From Dehalococcoidia bacterium (GTDB lineage Bacteria > Chloroflexota > Dehalococcoidia > JACVQG01), in assembly GCA_015661045.1 (NCBI GenBank), contig JACVQG010000114.1, positions 1 to 5,357 of the forward strand: a DNA stretch of 5,357 bases, written 5' to 3'. Position numbers and translations under genes: made by a program. Under the pieces are notes generated by a model that saw only the letters and a list, made by a program, of their open reading frames with translations, did no database searches and was not told the DNA's origin. This document shows positions 1 through 4,676 of the stretch, piece after piece. The stretch's first letter is position 1, and each line of letters starts with the position of its first letter.

Positions 1-326
1 TCCAGGAACACAGCCCCGGAACCGGCTACTAATTCCATCTGAATGCCGTAGCGGTCTTTGAAGGCTTTAGATAAAGCCAATCCCAGATCTCCCACAAACG
101 AGAAGCTATAAACTGTTAACTTCCCTTCTTTTTTAGCCGCCTCCACTAACTTTTGCCATTCAACTTCCTGGGGTGTGGACGGTGGGAGGTTGGATGTGAG
201 AACAGGTGCGGGAGTTGATACAGGTCGGGCGTCTGGTGCGGCAGTTGGCGTTGCCCTGGGGGCGCAGGATAAAACAAGCACAGCCGCCAGCATACTTGCC
301 ATGGCCATCAAAACACACTTTTTCAT
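1..326 (-). CDS. Partial solute-binding lipoprotein, second tandem copy (N-terminal 108 codons)
   Basis: This open frame starts at ATG 324-326 and runs off the left edge without a stop. Reading it by hand gives 108 complete codons beginning MKKCVLMAMASML. There is a basic N-terminus, a hydrophobic segment (about residues 5-20) and a lipobox VLSC with Cys21 as the predicted lipidation site. A Pro/Ala/Thr-rich linker (about 22-55) follows, then the start of the mature fold, EWQKLVEAAKKEGKLTVYS at 56-74. Over the 53 residues from this EW, a hand alignment with the neighbouring complete binding protein gives 29 identities (about 55%), and the linker shares TSNL plus prolines. It is therefore a paralogue, probably a tandem duplicate that has diverged. 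A strong GGAGG lies seven bases upstream. The gap to the upstream gene is 69 bases with no visible terminator, so co-transcription is likely. By family it captures a solute outside the membrane for an ABC importer; the ligand is unknown. Whether the gene is intact beyond the edge cannot be seen. Confidence 0.9.
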   Translation of the reverse strand, partial: MKKCVLMAMASMLAAVLVLSCAPRATPTAAPDARPVSTPAPVLTSNLPPSTPQEVEWQKLVEAAKKEGKLTVYSFSFVGDLGLALSKAFKDRYGIQMELVAGSGAVFL

Positions 327-333
327 AATTCAA

Positions 334-338
334 CCTCC
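334..338 (-). promoter_or_regulatory. Ribosome binding site of the partial binding protein
   Basis: On the minus strand GGAGG (within GGGGAGGT) lies seven bases before the ATG at 324-326. It fixes the start of a gene whose only other support is its protein sequence. The spacing is identical to that of the neighbouring paralogue. Confidence 0.85.
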
Positions 339-395
339 CCTATGATGTCGTAATAAGTATCATTTATGGGAATTCATTCTATTACAGCTAAGAAG

Positions 396-1559
396 TTATT
401 TCCAGAACTCCAGGAAGGTCTTCTCCCTGAACATACGCGCCTGCTCTTCATCGTCCCTGGCATCCATTACAACCACCTTAGGCGGGTCCATGCGAATTCC
501 AAGAGGTGAATAATCGGGCACATCCTTACGGACCGAGAGGGCGGTTTTAGACTTGGCGGCTACCTCCTGACCCTCTTTAGAAATAAGCCAGTTGATGAAT
601 AGCTTTGCTGCATTGGGGTGCGGGCTACCCTTTAAAACAGCGGCAGTTACATTGGTGCCTACAATCCCTTCCTGCATTGGCACCGGCTTGATAGGCGCGC
701 CCTCGGCTACAAAGGGTCCCAGGGTAACTGTAGAGCCTACTGCAAAGATAGGGGCATCACCCTTGGCCAGCATTCGGGCAGCGTCAGGTACATTGGGAGT
801 CATTATCATATCCTGTTTACCCAGGTCCCTAATGTAATCCATGGTAAGAATTCCCCTGTTAATGAGGGGAACAAAAACAGTATAAGCCTGCCCCGAGATG
901 CGCACATCGTTGTTGATAATTTTACCCTTATACTTGGGGTCGAGGAGGTCTTTCCACGATTTAGGCTCTGCTCCAGGTTTCACCAGATTGGTATTGACGA
1001 AGGGTCCATAGTAAGAGAAGTAGTAACCCAATAGATGGCCGTCCTTATCATAGGCCATCGGATCAGACCTCCATACATCTTTATCTTTCAACGCCGGAAT
1101 ATCTTTTGAGCTTATCGTAATCCCGGAACCCTTCATATTCATCAGGTGGACTTGCGAGCCTTCGGTAAAATCGCCGTATTGCTGACCGATACGCTGCTCG
1201 GTCTTTACTCTCTCGAGGAATTCTGCTCCCCTGCCGGTGATAATATCAGCTTTGATGCCATATTTTTCTTTAAAAGCCTTGTTAATAGCTATACCTACGT
1301 CACCAATAAAATTATAGGAGTAAATGGTTACAGAGCCTTCTTTCTTAGCTGCCGCTATAACCTTTTCCCATTCTCCATCTGCAGAGGTAGGGGGTGTCAG
1401 GTTAGAAGTGGGACCAGACGAAGCTGATGGCGCAACGGTAGGCATTGTAGCTGGCGCCGTAGTAGATTGGGATGGGGTGGAGGGGGCACACGCTACGATG
1501 AACACACTTAAAACAAGAACAGCGACCATAAGTTTTGAAACCAGCAGACTTTTTCTCAT
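396..1559 (-). CDS. ABC transporter solute-binding lipoprotein, type II (COG1840/iron-type family)
   Basis: Predicted 387-residue extracytoplasmic binding protein. The start is set at ATG 1557-1559, not at the in-frame ATG 30 bases upstream, because GGAGG lies seven bases before it and the shorter product begins as a proper signal peptide (MRKSLLVSK). The lipobox is IVAC with Cys24, followed by an Ala/Pro/Ser/Thr linker to about residue 62. The mature domain opens with EWEKVIAAAKKEGSVTIYS (63-81) and carries family hallmarks: SWKDLLDPKYKGKI (201-214) and a C-terminal NAAKLFINWLISKEGQE (316-332). These fit the extracellular solute-binding class that includes ferric-iron proteins. The paired tyrosines that bind iron in FbpA-type proteins are not evident in the matching region, which reads AVGSTVTLGPF (273-283), so ferric iron is not a safe prediction. 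It sits behind its own promoter, downstream of livG, with a paralogue after it. The true ligand and permease partner are unknown. Confidence 0.9.
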   Translation of the reverse strand: MRKSLLVSKLMVAVLVLSVFIVACAPSTPSQSTTAPATMPTVAPSASSGPTSNLTPPTSADGEWEKVIAAAKKEGSVTIYSYNFIGDVGIAINKAFKEKYGIKADIITGRGAEFLERVKTEQRIGQQYGDFTEGSQVHLMNMKGSGITISSKDIPALKDKDVWRSDPMAYDKDGHLLGYYFSYYGPFVNTNLVKPGAEPKSWKDLLDPKYKGKIINNDVRISGQAYTVFVPLINRGILTMDYIRDLGKQDMIMTPNVPDAARMLAKGDAPIFAVGSTVTLGPFVAEGAPIKPVPMQEGIVGTNVTAAVLKGSPHPNAAKLFINWLISKEGQEVAAKSKTALSVRKDVPDYSPLGIRMDPPKVVVMDARDDEEQARMFREKTFLEFWK

Positions 1560-1566
1560 ATTTCTT

Positions 1567-1571
1567 CCTCC
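1567..1571 (-). promoter_or_regulatory. Ribosome binding site deciding the binding-protein start
   Basis: GGAGG on the minus strand, seven bases before ATG 1557-1559. It lies inside the extra ten codons of the longer reading (ATG at 1587-1589), which has no comparable site upstream. This argues for the shorter protein. Confidence 0.85.
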
Positions 1572-1587
1572 AAAATATTTTTCATAC

Positions 1588-1615
1588 ATGGTTCGCTTTT
1601 ACATCACGATGGTTC
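1588..1615 (-). repeat. Two 7-base direct repeats (GAACCAT) in the leader
   Basis: GAACCAT occurs on the minus strand at 1609-1615 and again at 1588-1594, exactly 21 bases apart (two helical turns). Both copies lie in the predicted 5' untranslated leader of the binding-protein gene. The upstream copy shares its first base with the leader hairpin. They could be a protein-binding pair or chance; the copies are short. Confidence 0.35.
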
Positions 1616-1635
1616 TTTATTGTTCAAAAATAAAG
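1615..1635 (-). promoter_or_regulatory. AT-rich stem-loop at the predicted mRNA 5' end
   Basis: On the minus strand CTTTATT and AATAAAG form a perfect 7-bp stem with a 7-base loop. The dyad begins within a few bases of the transcription start expected from the promoter at 1644-1672 (start near 1637). It could be a 5' stabilising hairpin on the message or a downstream operator. It has no following T run, so it is not a terminator. Confidence 0.5.
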
Positions 1636-1643
1636 TATTTCTA

Positions 1644-1672
1644 ATTATACCCGAAACTTGTTCGATAGCCAA
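1644..1672 (-). promoter_or_regulatory. Sigma-70-type promoter for the binding-protein genes
   Basis: On the minus strand a -35 box TTGGCT (1667-1672, four of six consensus bases) is followed by exactly 17 bases and then a perfect -10 box TATAAT (1644-1649). Transcription would start near 1637, giving a leader of roughly 78 bases to the ATG at 1559. This implies that the binding-protein genes can be transcribed independently of the liv cluster. The assignment is from sequence pattern only. Confidence 0.72.
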
Positions 1673-1681
1673 CTTTGGCTA
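1666..1681. promoter_or_regulatory. Candidate operator: 16-base dyad over the -35 box
   Basis: TAGCCAA and TTGGCTA are perfect 7-base arms around a CT centre (plus-strand reading). After one mismatch a further G-C pair extends the dyad by two positions per arm. One arm contains the whole -35 box of the promoter at 1644-1672. A bound regulator here would compete with RNA polymerase, so it is a plausible repressor site. No regulator gene is in the window. A perfect 8-base palindrome, GGTTAACC, lies close by at 1684-1691. Confidence 0.5.
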
Positions 1682-1751
1682 CCGGTTAACCTGTGGTGCA
1701 TAAAAACTAGCGTTGACAGTACCTAAAAACATACACCTGGCCGCTGAAGGC

Positions 1752-1783
1752 ACAGGAAACAAATTGTAAGTATTCGTTCCTGT
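1752..1783. repeat. Inverted repeat with 7-base arms
   Basis: ACAGGAA (1752-1758) and TTCCTGT (1777-1783) are perfect complementary arms 18 bases apart; a few more pairs form inside if bulges are allowed. A run of five T follows on the plus strand only (1783-1787), so it resembles a terminator for plus-strand transcription, where no gene lies. On the minus strand it might act in the tail of the livG message or as a protein site. Function is undetermined. Confidence 0.4.
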
Positions 1784-1833
1784 TTTTATTGCAATCAAAT
1801 GTGGTGTAACGGGGGCTGACTACGGTAAGGGGA

Positions 1834-1852
1834 GGTACTCGTCTGGAGAACC
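1834..1852 (-). repeat. Imperfect hairpin downstream of livG
   Basis: On the minus strand GGTTCTC and GAGTACC pair around a CAGAC loop: six pairs with one T-T mismatch. No T run follows, so it is not a standard intrinsic terminator. It could protect the 3' end of the liv message. A second pairing of TAACGG (1807-1812) with CCGTTA (1851-1856) overlaps its base. Confidence 0.3.
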
Positions 1853-1920
1853 GTTAAAGCTAATTTACAAAAGGATGTTATTGCTAACTTCTGGATAATA
1901 GATACTAAATCACCTGTCCC

Positions 1921-2706
1921 TCAGGCAGCCCCAGCGAGACTCTTCCCTAAATAAGCCTCGATTACCTGGGGATTGCTGATGACTTCTGCCAGGGTTCCCT
2001 CGGCAACTTTACGGCCGTAATGCAGGACAACCAGTCTATCGGCTAAATCACCTATCAGTTTCATATCGTGCTCTACCCAGAGCATGGGAACTCCCAACTC
2101 GTATTTGATACGTAACAAGAACCTTGCAAAATCTTCCTTTTCCTGACGGGTCATTCCCGATGAAGGTTCGTCTAATAGGAGGACTTTGGGCTTCATGACC
2201 AGGGCTCTCCCTAATCCTACCAGCTTGCGCACCCCCAGTGGAAGGCCGGCAGCCGGGAATTTACGAAACATTTCCAACTCCAGGAACTCAATCACCTCTT
2301 CCACACGATAGCGAATATTACATTCATCCTTCTGCGCCAATCCCCAGAAGATGCCGGCGGAGAACAGGTTGGTTTTTATGGCTGTATGGCAACCCAACAA
2401 AAGATTCTCCAGGACGGTCATGTTAGTGAATAGTTCCACATTTTGAAATGTACGGGCCATTCCCAGAACAGCTATCTTGTGGGAGCGGAGGCCGACAACG
2501 TCTTTACCTTCAAACAGCACCTTACCTTTGCTGGGCCGGTATATTCCGCTGATTACATTAAGCACACAGGTCTTGCCTGCCCCATTCGGCCCGACTAATC
2601 CTAAAATCTCTGCCGGGCGGAGTTCAAAACCCACGCTGTCCAGTGCCTGGATACCGCCAAAGTTCAGACTCAGACCTTCTATCTTCAATGGTATATGTTT
2701 TTCCAT
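1921..2706 (-). CDS. livG: LivG-type ABC transporter ATP-binding protein
   Basis: This 261-residue cytoplasmic ATPase of the hydrophobic amino acid uptake (HAAT) family would power the LivHM permease pair together with the LivF-type subunit. Visible parts are the Walker A GPNGAGKT (39-46), the Q-loop ARTFQN (84-89, Gln88), Walker B VLLLDEP (175-181, Glu180) and the switch His in VEHDM (His213). The length matches LivG. The C-loop reads LPLGV (155-159) where LSxGQ is usual in LivG, so the serine that contacts ATP is replaced by proline. From memory, a LivG subgroup with LPYG at this place exists, so this is probably a lineage trait and not damage. The helical stretch at about 105-150, including FWGLAQKDE, also fits that subgroup. 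ATG 2704-2706 begins one base after the livF stop, with GGTGG ten bases upstream, so translation is probably coupled. Substrate is not determined by this subunit. Confidence 0.93.
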   Translation of the reverse strand: MEKHIPLKIEGLSLNFGGIQALDSVGFELRPAEILGLVGPNGAGKTCVLNVISGIYRPSKGKVLFEGKDVVGLRSHKIAVLGMARTFQNVELFTNMTVLENLLLGCHTAIKTNLFSAGIFWGLAQKDECNIRYRVEEVIEFLELEMFRKFPAAGLPLGVRKLVGLGRALVMKPKVLLLDEPSSGMTRQEKEDFARFLLRIKYELGVPMLWVEHDMKLIGDLADRLVVLHYGRKVAEGTLAEVISNPQVIEAYLGKSLAGAA

Positions 2707-2707
2707 A

Positions 2708-3505
2708 TTATACCAACCACCGGCGCGTCCGCCTGTATTGTTTTACATCCCGGTAACTTCTGGTACCCTTTTCACTGAGCCCAAGATAAAATTCCTGAAC
2801 GTCCTTGTGTTTCAGGAGACGCTCTGCAGTGCCGCTAAAGACTACGTGACCGTTCTCCATGATATAGCCATATTCAGCGATATTCAAAGCGGCGGCGCTC
2901 TGTTCAACCATGAGAATAGAAAGGCCCAATTCTTTATTCAGTGTTTGTACCCGCTCCATAAGATGCTCCACCATAATGGGAGCCAGCCCAAGCGAAAGTT
3001 CGTCAACCAGGAGAAGCTCAGGTGAACAAAGCAAAGCATTGCCAATAGCAAGCATCTGCCTTTCACCCCCGCTAAGATAGCCGGCTACCTGGTTCCGCCT
3101 TTCAAAAAGTATGGGGAAATAATGAAATATCTTATCTATTTCCTTCGACGATTGTACCTGTGAACTTTTCAAACAGCCCTGGAGGTTTTCTGACACGGTC
3201 AAAGTAGCAAAAATCTTTTCCCTTTCAGGGACCAGAACTAGTCCCCGGTTCACGACTTCGTGGGGCATCTTATTGTTAAGGCTCTTTCCGCGGAAGATAA
3301 TAGTGCCATCGGTCACCCTGGCATTATCTATGCCCAGAAATCCGGAGATAGCTCGCAGAGTGGTAGTCTTGCCAGACCCGTTTACACCTAACAAAGCCAC
3401 GATGCTTTTCTCTGGCACCGATAAAGACACACCCTGAACAGCGATGATGCTGCCCTGATAAACCACTTCCAGCTTATTTACTTCCAGAAAGGAATTCTTT
3501 TCCAA
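2708..3505 (-). CDS. livF: LivF-type ABC transporter ATP-binding protein
   Basis: A 265-residue cytoplasmic ATPase, partner of the LivG-type subunit. Motifs are Walker A GVNGSGKTT (40-48), the LivF-typical VPE loop (92-94) followed by IFATLTVSENL, the signature LSGGERQ (144-150), Walker B LLLVDEL (164-170, Glu169) and D-loop region SLGLAP. VEQ (200-202) gives Gln at the switch position, as in E. coli LivF. The start is TTG 3503-3505: an in-frame TAA lies only four codons upstream, GAGG is five bases before the TTG, and no in-frame ATG occurs until residue 80, past Walker A. The last 20 or so residues, ending YRDVKQYRRTRRWLV, form a very basic tail beyond the family core (E. coli LivF is about 237 residues). 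livF here precedes livG, the reverse of the E. coli order. Confidence 0.94.
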   Translation of the reverse strand: MEKNSFLEVNKLEVVYQGSIIAVQGVSLSVPEKSIVALLGVNGSGKTTTLRAISGFLGIDNARVTDGTIIFRGKSLNNKMPHEVVNRGLVLVPEREKIFATLTVSENLQGCLKSSQVQSSKEIDKIFHYFPILFERRNQVAGYLSGGERQMLAIGNALLCSPELLLVDELSLGLAPIMVEHLMERVQTLNKELGLSILMVEQSAAALNIAEYGYIMENGHVVFSGTAERLLKHKDVQEFYLGLSEKGTRSYRDVKQYRRTRRWLV

Positions 3506-3510
3506 ATGGG

Positions 3511-3514
3511 CCTC
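3511..3514 (-). promoter_or_regulatory. Ribosome binding site supporting the TTG start of livF
   Basis: GAGG on the minus strand, five bases before TTG 3503-3505. With the in-frame TAA just upstream it leaves no room for another start, and makes the TTG call firm. Confidence 0.7.
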
Positions 3515-3548
3515 GATTTATTGCTTTGAAAATTGTCTTAGTATCAAC

Positions 3549-3568
3549 AAAAAGGAGTCTTTTACTCC
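3549..3568 (-). terminator. Small terminator-like hairpin between livM and livF
   Basis: On the minus strand GGAGT (3564-3568) and ACTCC (3554-3558) make a perfect 5-bp stem closing an AAAAG loop, followed at once by five T (3549-3553). The form is that of an intrinsic terminator, but the stem is short. It sits inside the 97-base gap between livM and livF, so it would act as a partial terminator or an RNA processing or stability element that lowers ATPase expression relative to permease. Strength is not established. Confidence 0.45.
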
Positions 3569-3602
3569 GGGTTTTAAACGGGGTATGTAGCTATCTACCA
3601 AT

Positions 3603-4676
3603 CTATTTGGTTGTCGTTGGCGCCCGATGATATTTTAACGGCCACATTTCAAAATAGGTCCTTAGCTTGCGCCACAGGGCTACAAGACCCCCCGGCTCCA
3701 GGATAAGGAACATTGCCACCAGTAGACCGAAAGTAGCAAACTGAATAGCAAAGAAATACGACTGAAACCTGGGGGGCACATTTATCCAGTGAAACAGCCC
3801 GTCCAGAAGATAGGGCGTCAGTGTAATAATTATCGCTCCGAAGAATGAACCCAGGATGGAACCTATGCCCCCAACTATTATCATGGCAATGTAAAAAATA
3901 CCTACCCAGATAGTATATTCTTCGGCAGCGGCAAAATTCAGGTAATAAGCGCCCAGCGCTCCGACTATAGCAGTAACGCCGGAGCTAAAGGTGAAGGCGA
4001 GTATTTTGTAGTAAGCAACATTTACCCCTAACGCGGCTGCGGCGATATCCCTGTCTCTTATAGCCATCCAGGCCCGGCCAATGCGTGACCTGACGAGATT
4101 TATACAAACTATTGTTACTACTATAGTCACGGCAAGCAGGAAATAAAACCATACTTTGGAATTTTCCAACTTAAGGGGGCCTATAGTCCCTACGGGTACA
4201 TTTATACCCGAAATGAACCCGGCGCCAGACTGGTAAAGAGACACAGTGAGGGTGACAATATAGTGAATTGATACTGTACTCAGGATAAGATAGACAGCTC
4301 GCAATCTCAGGGCGGGGAGGCTTGCCAGCAAACCCAGAAGGGCGCCCACAACCCCGGCTGCAGGCACAGTCACCCAGAAGGGTGGGGGAGGGTTGAAGCT
4401 AATTACCAGGGCGGCCACTGTAAAACCTCCAGCGGCCAGAAAGGCAGCGTGGCCTAACGAGATGAGGCCGGTATACCCCGTTAGTATGTTTAGCATTAGA
4501 GCCCCGATGCTGGACAGAAGTACCAGATTCCCCAGATGTATGTAATACCTGGGCGCAAAAAATGGAAAGGCCACAACCGCCGCAAGCAAAATCCCCAGCC
4601 ATAACTTACGGAAAGGGGTATCGAAAACTGCCATATCTTTCTGAAATGAAGTCTTAAAGTGACCTGATCCCGGCAT
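3603..4676 (-). CDS. livM: LivM-type ABC transporter permease
   Basis: A 357-residue integral membrane permease of the HAAT family, expected to pair with the LivH-type protein to form the channel. It has a cytoplasmic N-terminus of about 25 residues, then a series of hydrophobic segments starting near residue 26. The family signature GYTGLISLGHAAF lies at 67-79. LRLRAVYLILSTV (123-135) and the ATPase-coupling loop RIGRAWMAIRDRDIAAAALG (198-217) follow, with IVGGIGSILGSFFGA (267-281) towards the end. The C-terminus is short and basic. The ATG directly follows the livH stop (TAA then ATG, no gap), with GAGAGGG five bases upstream inside the end of livH, so translation is coupled. The stop is TAG. 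The next gene, livF, is 97 bases on. Substrate could be branched-chain amino acids, amides or other small organic solutes. Confidence 0.95.
   Translation of the reverse strand: MPGSGHFKTSFQKDMAVFDTPFRKLWLGILLAAVVAFPFFAPRYYIHLGNLVLLSSIGALMLNILTGYTGLISLGHAAFLAAGGFTVAALVISFNPPPPFWVTVPAAGVVGALLGLLASLPALRLRAVYLILSTVSIHYIVTLTVSLYQSGAGFISGINVPVGTIGPLKLENSKVWFYFLLAVTIVVTIVCINLVRSRIGRAWMAIRDRDIAAAALGVNVAYYKILAFTFSSGVTAIVGALGAYYLNFAAAEEYTIWVGIFYIAMIIVGGIGSILGSFFGAIIITLTPYLLDGLFHWINVPPRFQSYFFAIQFATFGLLVAMFLILEPGGLVALWRKLRTYFEMWPLKYHRAPTTTK

Larger units (their letters stand above)
1560..1920. other. Non-coding regulatory gap between livG and the binding protein
   Basis: This 361-base stretch contains no credible gene on either strand. 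Its left half holds the leader, hairpin, promoter and dyad listed separately. The half next to livG has weaker structures: an inverted repeat at 1752-1783 and an imperfect hairpin at 1834-1852. No convincing intrinsic terminator for livG (strong stem plus minus-strand T run) is visible, so some read-through from livG is possible. No riboswitch was recognised. Confidence 0.7.

Noticed and set aside
327..395. Separate promoter or terminator between the two binding-protein genes
   Set aside because: The 69-base gap is AT-rich, but no paired -35/-10 or hairpin with T run could be supported; an ATGAT/ATCAT dyad is too short to call.
1560..1589. Ten-codon N-terminal extension of the binding protein from ATG 1587-1589
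   Set aside because: The extension overlaps the strong GGAGG of the inner ATG, has no ribosome binding site of its own, and would place acidic and aromatic residues before the signal peptide.
592..1644. Plus-strand open frames opposite the binding protein (592-837, 1146-1427, 1324-1644)
   Set aside because: They lie wholly or largely antisense to a well-supported gene, show no recognisable domain, and have no upstream signals. They are shadows.
1713..1741. Plus-strand consensus -35 box TTGACA at 1713-1718
   Set aside because: No -10 element at suitable spacing, and no plus-strand gene downstream.
1876..1888. Tiny GTTA/TAAC hairpin with GCAA loop soon after livG, followed by TCCTTTTG
   Set aside because: A four-pair AT-rich stem is too weak to call a terminator.
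2238..3025. Plus-strand open frames opposite livG and livF (2238-2426, 2477-3025)
   Set aside because: Antisense to genes with complete ABC motifs; the translations have no domain features. The longer one crosses the livF-livG junction.
3506..3550. Possible promoter upstream of livF starting with TTGATA
   Set aside because: TTGATA is a fair -35 on the minus strand, but no acceptable -10 occurs at 16-18 bases; the best match (AATAAA) needs 19 and is poor.
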